Assembly: GCA_002812745.2 (NCBI GenBank)
Contig: NCSJ02000445.1
Span: 1-30,869 of the forward strand
Reading direction: 5' to 3'
DNA: 30,869 bases
Source of the DNA: Scytalidium lignicola
Taxonomy: Eukaryota; Ascomycota; Leotiomycetes
Positions 20,893 to 30,783 of the stretch are shown piece after piece. The notes below the pieces were generated by a model. That model was not told the origin of the DNA and ran no database searches. It was given only the letters and a program-made list of their open reading frames with translations. The translations under genes were made by a program, and so were the position numbers. Every line of letters starts with the position of its first letter. The first letter of the stretch is position 1.

Positions 20893-22722
20893 TTAATTAG
20901 CCCTTAACATTTGCTGTAAGATGTCACTGTCTCGAGGAATAAACCGAAGCTTGTAACGAGGGGGGATGGCCGCAAAATGGGAGGGCTCTGTGGAATCCTA
21001 CATCTCCGTATTAGCAAAATGAAGTCTTCAGAATTGTTCGTGAACTCTCATACTTTAAGCGGATGAATATTCCATTTGTTTTCCAGAGGATCAGTGCTGA
21101 GCTCAATCTTAAAAGCCCATATCAGCCGGAGCATCATTATGTATAACTGGCGCTGAGCCAATTGGTTTCCAGCGCACATTCGCGTCCCTGTAAGCCTAGT
21201 CAGACATAGAACTATTCTGGTGTAACTAACTAGTGGTGGGCGGAATTTTGCTTACCTAAACCAAATGCAGCATGATCAAGGTGTACGCCATCTTCTGATG
21301 CTAGGAAACGCTCTGGCCGAAATTCATGCACATCTGGCCCAAACGTCGTCTCATCTGCTCTCAGTCAGGTTCTGATGTCTCTTTCTGACTTGCTGTTGGA
21401 ATCATTACCTCTGTTGCACCCCCAAGCATTCAAAAATACGGTTGTACCCTTCGGAATGTGTATTCCCTTGTATTCAATATCACGCCAAGCAGTCCGGGGC
21501 AATGATAGTCGCAGCACAGAAAAGTACCGCAGACTCTCCTTCACAAGAGCTGTAATGTATGGGACACCATTTTCCTGTTCAATCTTCCCCCAAATCTCCG
21601 GTCCATAAGCATCCCGAATCGCTTTGTAGGCAGTTTCCTGGATATCGGGACGACGGGCCAGAGTGCCAACCGTCCATGCCAGTGTGTTCACCATAGTGTC
21701 CAAGCCGCCAGAGACCATTGACATGCTTAGAGACATCAACTCCACCTCCGTGAACTTAGAATCTGGGTCTTTGAGCACATTTCCTTGGATGCAGGGCTGG
21801 ACTTTATCGTCTCTGAGACGTTGCTGAAGCTCATCATTGAAACGATTGAGATATAGCAGTCTTCGCCTGTTGATTTCCCTTGCATGTGCAGATTTCGAAT
21901 TTATTGGATTCAATCTTAGGATCGGGATGTAGTCTTGTAAGGAACCTACGGCAGACCTGATTCGTGACACATTCTCTTCGACATATGTCAGTTCATCAAA
22001 CAGTCCAGCTTCCCTAGGTAGTCGAGCTCCATAGTTAACTGTCATTGTTAAATCAAGAATCGTGTTCTGGATGAACGNTTTTTGGGTCGAACGCAATTTC
22101 TCCAGATTTGCAACTCCGCAAAAGATCAGATATAAAGTCTCGCGAGAGTTCGTCGATTAATGGGATGTAGCTTGCTGTCGAGGTTCTGTTCATAGCGGTT
22201 GCGGCGGCCTTACGACGTTTCTTTGTTGACTCGCTCCTGTTTTTCGAATTTTAGATTTTCCTTATATATTTCACATTATTGATGGGGGGAGTATGCTCCA
22301 TACCATGGTGTAGTTCCAATTGTAGAAGCAACACTAGAAAGAACCCCGTGAAAGGTGTAGAATCTCGGTCGATCCACCAGTGCGCCACCTTGACCAATAA
22401 AGACGTCTTTTGCAGCTCTCATGGAATTAAAGACGACGACAGGCATATTACCCATCATGATCTGGTAGACGCCTCCATATTTTTGCCCCCATTTTCTTAA
22501 CTGCTCGGCGGGATCTGGGCCAAGTTGGTGAAGGTTGCCGACGACAGGCAAACCGGGTGGGCCGTCGATATTGGGTAATCTGGCTCTGAACCTCCCAATT
22601 TCGTTGATGACGAAGTAGAGTAAGATGGTTATAGGCAGAGCAAATAGAAGCAATTTGGCGACATCCGCCGGTGGGATATTCAAGACTGCCGGGAGGATAA
22701 CGGTTTGAATTTTTGTGTCCAT
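20893..22722 (-). CDS. Cytochrome P450, CYP504-like (phenylacetate-hydroxylase family)
   Basis: Microsomal haem monooxygenase. Five minus-strand exons: 22722-22304, 22236-21409, 21357-21256, 21187-21054 and 20997-20893 (introns of 67, 51, 68 and 56 nt), about 528 residues. It has an N-terminal membrane segment (about 22-40), the proline hinge DGPPGLPVVGNLHQLG, and TIGTTPW restored across intron 1. It also has the I-helix SGGLDTM, the K-helix ESLR, the FRPERF region, and the haem motif FGLGTRMCAG with Cys near residue 454, rebuilt across intron 3. The C-terminus reads PRYKLRFIPRD. The NLHQLG and TIGTTPW blocks resemble CYP504 enzymes that hydroxylate phenylacetate, but the true substrate is unknown. 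The reading frame is off by one base at an N in an A-run (22078), probably a consensus error. Partner candidate: cytochrome b5 downstream. Confidence 0.9.
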
Positions 22723-23258
22723 GATTTCTTGGTCAGAAGATTTCCAGTTGATATAAAGTTGAAATCAGACGTTATGGGCTATACTGATATTCAGGGTGAG
22801 AAGTTTGTAATTATATCCTTGGACAACTCATGCCTATAAACCATTTTAGCTTGTTCCTCTATATCGACAACCCCTCATGAGGGGTCGAGCAGATGTAGGG
22901 GACTAGAATCAGGGATGTTTACTTGGGACATTGATAGACAGCACCCCGCACCCCGCAATATGGGGTTAGGCGATGAGGGGGCTAGAGGGTAATTATTAGA
23001 TAGGGGGTAGGCATGCGGAGAAGTTAATGACATTTTTAGGTAATTGGTATCTAATCTTCGGGAAACAATGGAGAGAATTTCAGGTGACCAAATTTGTGCT
23101 AATTTTCTGTACTACTAATGAGTTCTAGTAATCCTTTGATTAAATCTGGAGAGGTGCTGCTGTGCTTCTGTTCTCCGTCCATCATCCTGCAAGAGGTTTT
23201 TGCCAAGAATAATAGAATTATTTGAATACATTCTGCCACCTGTTCGCAGAAATTGAAG
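22723..23258. promoter_or_regulatory. Divergent promoter of P450 and hydrolase with TGAGGGG sites
   Basis: The 536-bp intergenic region serves two divergent genes. It contains a perfect 16-bp palindrome (ACCCCTCATGAGGGGT, 22870-22885), which is two head-to-head copies of CCCCTCA/TGAGGGG, and a third copy at 22974-22980. Other G- or C-runs nearby (CACCCCGCACCCCGC, GGGGGTAGG) make the 22865-23015 segment unusually rich in such blocks. This supports joint control of both genes. Confidence 0.55.
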
Positions 23259-24557
23259 ATGTCTTCTAAAGAGCAACATGTGGTGAATCCTATCACACCT
23301 GAATTCATTGAGAGGCTCGATCCTCAGTTCACTGAGCTGTATAACAAGTATCAAGGTACTCGAAGCTCCATTCTAGGATACATGAGAATCCTTCATCGTA
23401 CTAAGTGCCTACATTATTTTAGCATGTCGGCTTAGGGCTGATCAAGTCACTATCACCCAATATCGAGCTGACCCATCCAAATACACGTCTGGGATTGGAG
23501 AAGGGCCGATGCCGGACGTTGGAAGTTCAACACTCCATAGTCTAAATGTTCACGAACCTGAAGGGTATATAAACGTGCTGGTATATTGGCCCAGCCAACA
23601 AGCTATCGAAAGTGGAAATCTGAGGAATAATTGTGGTCTTCCAGCTCATGTCAACTACCATGGTGGTGAGTTCGGCCTGAAATAGGCCTCGTTTGAGGTG
23701 ATTAAGTTGAGCTGATGTCGGCCAGGTGGTTGGGTAACCGGAAATCTTAAATCAGACCAATCGTGGTGCCGACAAGTTTGCCAGGCACTTGGCATAGTAG
23801 TTGTCGACGTGGACTATCGTCTTGCGCCAGAGTATCCATTTCCCACGCAAATAACTGACTCGTGGACAGCTCTGACATGGATTCTTCGAAACGGGGCAAA
23901 TCTTGGAATTGATGAGTCCCGCGTTTCGATCGGAGGAATGGCATCTGGTAGCCACATAGCAGCAGTTTTAGCTATCAAGGCCCGTGATACTTTGGAAATG
24001 CCACAGTTAAAGCTACAATTACTTGTGGTTCCTATTTTCGATGTCAGATTTGTTCCCCTTGAGGGGTCGTGTAATGCCGGCGTTCCTTACGAATCTTATA
24101 TCACTTGTGAAAATGCACCGTGTTTTCCATTGAGCAGGATGCAGTGGTTTGCGAATCATTGGCTGGGAACAAACCCTGGTCAGTATTCCAATAATGATCT
24201 GAAATGACAATCCAGCTGACCTTGAATGGGCAATGGTCAGAATCACGGAGAAGAAATGCCAATACCTGGGAAGCTTCTCCAATTCTTGCCTCGTCCCATG
24301 GCAATCTTGCGCCCGCATCGATTCACTGTGCAGAGATTGACATATTGCTGTCTGAAGCGATTGCTTATCATGAAAAACTGTTGGCCGCAGGTACAAGGAG
24401 TTCGATCAAGGTATACAAGGGCGTATGTCATCCCTTTGGGCTTTGGACGGGCAAGTTAGACAAAGCGAAAGAGTGCATCAATGACGCAGTAACTGCGCTT
24501 CGAAATGCTCACGCATTGTATGAACCGGTAGTGCTTGGTCAAATACTGAAATTATAG
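23259..24557 (+). CDS. Alpha/beta hydrolase, HSL family (Abhydrolase_3), nucleophile Ser replaced by Ala
   Basis: Four exons: 23259-23355, 23423-23665, 23726-24178 and 24241-24557 (introns of 67, 60 and 62 nt), giving 369 residues, a normal length. Features in order: N-terminal cap (ITPEFIERLDPQFTELYNKY), the oxyanion motif HGGGW (residues 112-116, rebuilt across intron 2), VVDVDYRLAPEYPFP, and a nucleophile elbow that reads GGMASGS where relatives have GGSSAGG. Then come EASPILA, the catalytic Asp (Asp298, AEIDILLSEA) and His (His328, GVCHPF). The position of the active-site serine is Ala186, so ordinary esterase chemistry should fail, although Asp, His and the oxyanion loop remain. All exons are open, so this does not look like a decaying gene. 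It is transcribed divergently from the P450. It might be a pseudo-enzyme or binding protein, or the base may be a sequencing error. Confidence 0.88.
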
Positions 24558-24729
24558 CTCTTCCTTGGCAACATTGCTATACGACACGAAAAGAATATTT
24601 CGCTTCAACTTCTCTTCGAGTCATAATCTTAGCCTCGTATTTGTGAACTCATACTTTTCTCATAGTTCTCCAAGACTATCTTACTCTAGATATATCACCC
24701 AGGTATATAATGTGTGAAATGATTATAGA

Positions 24730-25263
24730 AGGGGAAAGCTAAATCTACTCGCTGTTTAGCTAAATCTACTCGTTAAGCGCATGTGATTTCAAGCAATTGT
24801 TAACACTTTAAAATACTACAATTTCTCATAAATACAAGCTCATTTAATAGTATTTATACTATTTATGTTATTATTATAGTGATTGAGATTTTCTGTAGTA
24901 ATTAGTGAACGCTTTGTATTCATAAGTTGTTATAATATTAGATGGTTTATTAGAGGTTATTGTGGTGACCAGTGCCCTGTATTTATAGTGACCGGTGCCC
25001 TGTAACTATAGCGACTAGCGCCCCCGCAAAAACAGCGATTAGTGCCTTGCAATTATAGTGATTAATACTCTATAAATATAATGATTAAATAACTTATAAT
25101 TGTAGAGGTTTTATACTCTGTACTTTATAATTTAAATGCGAATACAATCGAAGTAATTGATGTGCGCAACGTATTAGAGGGTATTTAAAGCTGAAGAATC
25201 GATCGGCCATGTGCTTTGAAATTTGCCAATGTCAGCGATTCCGAGTAGATTTAGCTTTCCCCT
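24730..25263. mobile_element. 534-bp MITE with 22-bp perfect TIRs
   Basis: The inverted repeat AGGGGAAAGCTAAATCTACT plus CG opens the element at 24730-24751 and closes it, inverted, at 25242-25263. The flanks TATAGA (24724-24729) and TATAAA (25264-25269) could be a 6-bp target duplication with one G/A difference. The inner part of the left repeat (TTTAGCTAAATCTACTCG) is duplicated just inside. There is no coding capacity. The element separates the hydrolase from the transporter and carries a 23-bp minisatellite. Confidence 0.8.
24965..25104 (+). repeat. Minisatellite of six 23-24 bp units inside the MITE
   Basis: Units begin at 24965, 24988, 25011, 25035, 25058 and 25081. The first is GTGACCAGTGCCCTGTATTT plus ATA. 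The units drift steadily from GC-richer to AT-richer, from GTGACC(A/G)GTGCCCTG to GTGATTAATACTCTA and ATGATTAAATAACTT. The change is consistent with C-to-T and G-to-A mutation. Confidence 0.85.
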
Positions 25264-25612
25264 TATAAAAATATTATGACTGGATCTGGCAACTAAGAAA
25301 AAGCAACTACTTCTCACCTTCAACAGGTTTAGGTAAGGTGTTAATAACTGCGGGGGTTACAGTTTATCTACCTTACAGTACTTTGCGGAGACGTTCACCC
25401 CCAGAGTGCGGGTTTGCGGGGTCTCCAGATCCGTTACCACGGACCCCTTAGTCTCCGGGCATCTAGATTGCTCATTACACTTATGTATATAAGGGCCGTA
25501 CAACCTACATCTTACCCTGATTTTCATTCATGCTAATCAGCAGAGCAGTACAAGTCTTTTAACTTAAACATTGAACTTTCATCTAACAAAACTCCTTTCT
25601 GTGCCTCTAAAC
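25264..25612 (+). promoter_or_regulatory. Promoter of the GPR1/FUN34 transporter
   Basis: TATATAAG at 25486-25493 is a good TATA box, about 120 bp before the start codon. An everted CCG-N6-CGG site (25431-25442, CCGTTACCACGG) has the form bound by some Zn2Cys6 regulators. CCCCTTA at 25444-25450 and CACCCCC at about 25397 are near relatives of, but not identical to, the CCCCTCA heptamer. Confidence 0.5.
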
Positions 25613-26755
25613 ATGTCAGAAACCATAAAAATGGGCCGTGATGGACATGCCGATATGCTCGAACACGTCAGAACAAACGCAAGCGTTGCTATTCCCATCG
25701 AGGTCTTTGAGAGACGATACCTCACTCCTCAGATTCCCAAGGCGGACTGGTACAAGCGTCTTGGTAATCCAACGCCCTAGTGAGTATTTTGGCTATTTCT
25801 GGTCGTGTCTAGGGCCTAGGGCCCAGATATTCTGAATCTCTTCTGCTAATACATCTTAAAGTGGGCTCGTTGGCTTCTTAATGGTATCAAGTCCCCTATC
25901 CTGCACTCTTTTGGGTTGGGGAGGAGCTGGAGGCGGAGGGGCAGCAACAATGTAGGTTACTGTTGACTTATCCTGGAGTATCGAAAGGGATGGTTATCGC
26001 TAAATGTGAGTCGATATAGAGGATTCGGCTACTTTTTCGGCGGATTGCTACAAATCATCGCGTCGATCCTGGAATTTATATTGGGGAACACATTTCCCTT
26101 TGTTGTGTTTGGTTCCTTTGGCAAGTCACACACCAAACTCGAGAAGATTTCTATAACCTCAAACTAATAGTAGGTAACAGGAGCCTTCTGGTTAGGGTTC
26201 GGGGCAACTCAAACACCGAGCTTCAACGCCCAAGGATTCTTTACTAGTGGTAACCCAGATATAGATATAAGTCAATTCTATTCAAGCTATGGTAAGTTCT
26301 TGGCTTGCTGTGGTGGTCAGAAACACATACTTACGTAGTTCTTGCTACTAGCATTTGGTCTGGTTTTCACTGCTGTTTTGGTCGCAATTTATGCGTTGTG
26401 CGCTTTTCGACTCAATGTTGTATTCGTCGGCATATTTTCCACCTTGACGTTCGCCTTGATCTGTTTGGCGGCGTCATATTGGTGTATCGGACACGGGAAT
26501 CCTTCAGCAGGAAACAAGCTCCAAAAGGTATTTCTAACCTTAAATTCTTAACAAGAGAAATAATGTCTAATAGATGAACCTGAATCTTTTCAACAGGCCG
26601 GAGGTGCTTTGACGTTTGCAGTCTGTGTGATGGCTTGGTATTACCTCCTTAGTTTACTGCTGGAATCGGTTGACTTTCCTTTGAGAATTCCGGTTGGTGA
26701 TCTGAGCCGAAGATTCGAAGGTGCGACTGCCAGGAATATTAACAAAATGGCGTGA
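25613..26755 (+). CDS. GPR1/FUN34/YaaH-family monocarboxylate (acetate) transporter
   Basis: Six-helix plasma-membrane protein of the AceTr family, which moves acetate and related short acids. Six exons: 25613-25779, 25862-25951, 26020-26120, 26181-26291, 26352-26527 and 26597-26755, giving 267 residues. Key blocks are the N-terminal GNPTPYGLVGFL motif (rebuilt over intron 1; family form NPAPLGL), [45 protein letters not shown] and [10 protein letters not shown]. The tail has [13 protein letters not shown] and ends at a TGA in 26753-26755. Intron 3 begins with GC instead of GT (GCAAGT at 26121). The reading frame works only with this GC-AG intron. A second ATG lies at residue 7. It is co-oriented with the D-lactate dehydrogenase that follows, fitting short-acid uptake. 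The substrate is not proven. Confidence 0.9.
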
Positions 26756-27298
26756 GGGGTCTATTTTATTAGAGAAGAGGGGGTGATTACATTATCTGAA
26801 GCGAAACTTGGAGGTGGGTTGTTGGGCAGGGAAAAGGGGGTCAAAATTGATGTAGAATGACCCGTCCCTGTTAGACGGCAAATCAGAAATTGCGCTGCTT
26901 TAATCAAAACCACTTGCACGTCTGATAATCCAGAGTAAATGAAGTGATATACCGACCATCTGATTAAAACAGCGGTATAAAATTTCCTAATATGACCAGT
27001 AGAATCACACCTCCTTCCGTACTAATTCATTCTAACCCCCTCACGCGGGGGCTTGCCTCATCGAATTCCCCCTCACTATGTCAATGATTTTCATAAATTC
27101 CCCCGCATCTAGTTCTCAAGAAAATGCTGATATGGGTCGTAGCTTTGGGCCAAATTCTTCCACGGAGAATGTGACCTATCGGCTCACTAGACAAGATTCA
27201 ACCGTATGCAATATAAAAAATGCTGAGCTATTTGTGATCTTACCCTTCCATTCCGTCTCCAAGTGGGATGCCTGTATATCAGTACAATATAAGCGACT
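26756..27298 (+). promoter_or_regulatory. Promoter region of D-lactate dehydrogenase with CCCCTCA sites
   Basis: CCCCTCA occurs at 27037-27043 and 27069-27075 (about 224-262 bp before the start codon). TGAGGGG at 26753-26759 overlaps the transporter's stop codon. A 74-codon upstream frame starts at 27078, and its TGA stop (27300-27302) overlaps the gene's ATG; if it lies in the mRNA it would act as an overlapping uORF. No TATA box is obvious. Confidence 0.5.
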
Positions 27299-29180
27299 AT
27301 GAGTTTTCTAATTCCGATACTTCGAAGGCGAACCCCTTACAAGCTCTTCCATCGCGACTTTACCTACAGCCGTCCCTCGGTGAGGAGACCTTTCTCCAAC
27401 AATATTAGGGAAGCCTACAAACGTAGCAGCATCATTCGAAATGCGAGCATATTCCACAGCTTCCCAGGTACATCTTACATATTATTTACTGCGTTAGTTG
27501 GAGCTGGTGTTGCTGCTACCTTCGGGATCCTGCCAAAGAGTATCAACCATAACCAGCCTACATACGGGCTGACCGAGGATTTTGACAAAGTAGGGATTAG
27601 TTATCTTTCTCCGCTGGAATACTCTTTTTGTTAATCATTAGTACCCTTAGGCTTTAATTGATCTTCGTGAGAAGCTTGGTGATGATGCAATTAGTACTGA
27701 CGAGGACGATTTGTATCATCATGGCTACTCCGAATGGTCGTCCACCAATGCTCAACGCCTGCCCATGGCCGTCGCATATCCACGGTCTACTGCAGAAGTT
27801 TCTGAAATTGCCAAAACATGCCACCAATACCGTATTCCTATGATTCCATATTCGGGCGGATCTAGCCTTGAAGCCAACTCCTCCGCTCCTTATGGAGGAG
27901 TAACCATCGACTTTATGTTTATGGATCGGATTATTAAACTTCATGAAGAGGATATGGATGTTGTTGTTCAACCCTCTATCCAGTGGATGCAACTCAATAA
28001 GGATATCAAGAACACCGGCCTGTTTTTCCCAGTGGATCCAGGCCCGTCTGCAAAAATCGGAGGCATGGTCGGAACCAACTGTAGCGGCACCAACGCTGTC
28101 CGATACGGGACCATGAAAGATTGGGTCATTAATTTGACGGTTGTTCTTGCAGACGGTCGCATTATAAAGACTCGGCGGCGGCCTCGAAAAACCTCAGCTG
28201 GCTACAATCTAACGGGCTTGTTTACCGGCTCTGAAGGCACATTGGGCCTTGTGACTGAAATCACGTTGAAACTTTGTCCCATCCCAGAACAAACACGAGT
28301 TGGAGTCGTTACATTCTCCGACATGCGGAAGGCAGCCACTGCGGCTATGCAAATCATTCGCAAGGGCATCTCGGTCCAGTGCATGGAAATCTTAGATGAG
28401 GTACAAATGGAGGTCATAAACCGCGCCGGAGGAACATCGCGAGTTTGGAAAGAGGCTCCAACGCTTTTCTTCAAATTTTCCGGAACTCTGGGACAGGTTG
28501 CTGATAGTATTGCTCTGACTAGAGCACTAATTCAAGCGGACGCTGACACTTTCGAATTCGCCAACAACGAGGAAGAGGCACGTACACTCTGGTCAGCTCG
28601 CAAAGAAGCGCTGTGGAGCATGATCACGTTAGGAGGGGAGAGTTCGTATGTCTGGACAACAGACGTGGCAGTACCTATATCAAAACTTCCCGAAATTATC
28701 GGTAAATTATTTACCCCAGTTGCCATTTCTTGCTCAGCACTGACACGGGAATAGAGCTATCTAAAAAGGAGCTGGACGACCTGGGTGTTTTTGCAGGTAT
28801 TGTCGGTCATATTGGCGATGGCAATTTTCATGAAATTATCATGCATGATAAACAAGATCAGGAGGAAAGAAATCGAGTTGAAAAATGCGTTCACAACATG
28901 GTGGAACGTGCACTTGAGATGGAAGGGTCCTGCACAGTAGGTTGCACTTTCAAAGCTTGCGGGAAACGGTCTACGTAGGAAAAGATCACTAATTGCTTCA
29001 CAGGGTGAACATGGAATTGGTTTAGGCAAGAAAGAATCCCTTCTTCAGGAACTCGGCCCAGAGACAATCGCCGTGATGAGACAAATCAAGTTAGCGCTTG
29101 ATCCTTTTTGGCTGCTGAATCCAGGGAAAATATTTGATTTTAAGCCTTTAGGGGTACCTGCACTGAATTTAAAAACTTAA
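27299..29180 (+). CDS. D-lactate dehydrogenase (cytochrome), mitochondrial FAD-linked
   Basis: Oxidises D-lactate to pyruvate and gives electrons to cytochrome c in the mitochondrial inner membrane. Four exons: 27299-27589, 27651-28701, 28755-28936 and 29004-29180 (introns of 61, 53 and 67 nt), giving 566 residues, normal for fungal enzymes. The N-terminus is rich in Arg/Ser/Phe (a mitochondrial presequence), then has one hydrophobic segment (about residues 60-77, YILFTALVGAGVAATFGI). The PCMH-type FAD domain shows IPYSGGSSLEAN and GGMVGTNCSGTNAVRYG, then LFTGSEGTLGLVTE. The C-terminal part has VWTTDVAVP, then the metal/substrate histidines in GHIGDGNFHE and GEHGIG, the latter restored by intron 3. 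The tail reads DPFWLLNPGKIFDF. It lies about 540 bp after the transporter on the same strand. A glycolate-oxidase-type function is possible but less likely. Confidence 0.94.
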
Positions 29181-30705
29181 ATCATTTTACTTGAGAGTGG
29201 TTAGTGAAACATAAGCTTCAAGCTATTGATTGCTAGGGATCTATAATCTATGTCTGCTGGCCTCTTTTGCGGCCTAGCCTAGAAACCTAGAGGGCCGGTA
29301 GCCTGTAGGACATGTAGCTTGTAAGCGGAGCGTATTGGGTTGTGAGAAATCTAGGGTTTGGTACGGGTAATACGTCCGGGTGACAGCTACATCAAATTAA
29401 TCTAGAAAAACTTAGACCAATGTATACCACCTTGGAGCTTGAATACCAAGACCAAGACAGGGCTGTTAATAGTGATGAGCGAGACCCGGTTGCTAAAACT
29501 AATTAGCTGAAAGCCCTAACGTCTACATTTCGGGGTTTCACTCGCGGATAATTGATAGTAAAAGTTTTCGCCTACTCCTTGGAGTTGCCTGTGTAAGCTT
29601 CGCTACATGAATGGCGCCCAGAACAGCGTGTAGCGAAAAGGTTGATATGCATGGAGACGATCAATAGTTTGCGGTTGATTATATGTAGAAGGCATGAGAT
29701 TTATAAGCTTCTTACTATCCTGATGTCGTGCGTCGTGAGCCCTGATCGGCGGGAAAAAGGAATTCTCAGGGATTCGGCTATGGTGTCGCACTCGGGAGAT
29801 CCACGCCCCTACCACGTGGGATCTGCTCGGGACCAGGCCACTGGTATCTGTTAGCAGGGGGGAGGAAATGGTTCTCGGCGCCAAGCCTCCCTCGATCCCA
29901 CTCGCGATCTGAGTTGTCATAACTTAACTTGGTATTATTGATATTCTTTTCTTGTGGAGCATTCATTTCTAGACCATCGTACCAAGACCGACCGATCGGA
30001 CAGAAGAAAGCATGCTAAGTGGAGGTAAAGGGACCCCTAAGAATTGCGTAATGTAATGGGAAAAGTTCAGCTTGCTTAATGAACGCTATGCCCTAGTGTC
30101 TGTGGAAAGTTTGTCCCGTTTGCACTGACCTCTCACATTATGGAACCCCGAGAAGAGATTAATTATTAGACAACACGAAGAAGCCACTTAGGCTATCCTC
30201 GACGGTGCAAGCCCGAATCAATAACCCAGTCCACTTCCACATCTCCACCTCATTACTGCATCTGGTGTGCTTCGCCGACCACTGCTAAAAACCGCGTCAC
30301 ATCATTGACGATGTGAGACATTCTGTTAAATCCTAACTTCCTTCAGTTAAGACTCTACAGCGGAGAAGTGCCCCGGCGATTCCTAGGCCCGCACAACTGT
30401 CCGACCACACGGAGTCCTTCGGTTACAAGTAATTGATAGATAAGGGGTCCAGATCACATCAAGCTCTTCAAGGGTTCTCATGGCGTTCTGCCATATGCAA
30501 GATTTCAGATAGTCAGCCTGATGATTTGCTCATCTATGACCCATCTCAGATCGATCTAAGCTAGGGTCTCGTCTCTTTTCTGTGCCTCTTTCCTTCAACT
30601 CTCTCTTGATGTCCCGTCACCCATCATAAAACCTCTGTATGAGAGGTATAGCCGACCTTTTTCCTCTCCTTACACTTTGTTTCATCCATTCACTCATTCA
30701 TTCAT

Positions 30706-30737
<32 letters not shown>

Positions 30738-30783
30738 TCGTATGCTGTCGGAGCCCTGCGTCAAAATTCAGCAGATTCGGACC
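29181..30783. other. Gene-poor intergenic region
   Basis: I support no gene here. Short frames such as 29603-29920 on the minus strand show no family features. There is a bulged hairpin around a CACGTG at 29797-29824 and a short hairpin at about 30298-30314 (TCACATC / GATGTGA). No tRNA or rRNA signature was found. The last part is pyrimidine-rich, as in many fungal promoters, and leads into the partial gene at the window end. Confidence 0.4.
30705..30739 (+). repeat. (TTTC)n microsatellite
   Basis: About eight copies of TTTC/TTCT follow a short run of ATTC at about 30692-30706. The repeat ends a few bases before a possible upstream ATG and 45 bp before the preferred start of the partial gene. 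It is likely in the promoter or 5' leader. Confidence 0.9.

Noticed and set aside
24019..24396. 125-codon minus-strand frame
   Set aside because: Shadow of hydrolase exons 3 and 4, including the intron between them.
29603..29920. 105-codon minus-strand frame
   Set aside because: No motif, no plausible neighbour relation, and no supporting splice signals; treated as chance.
29981..30002. GACCGACCGATCGG-like sequence resembling the pogo terminal repeat
   Set aside because: The match is a short low-complexity CCGA repeat without the GGGAATTACGT terminus.
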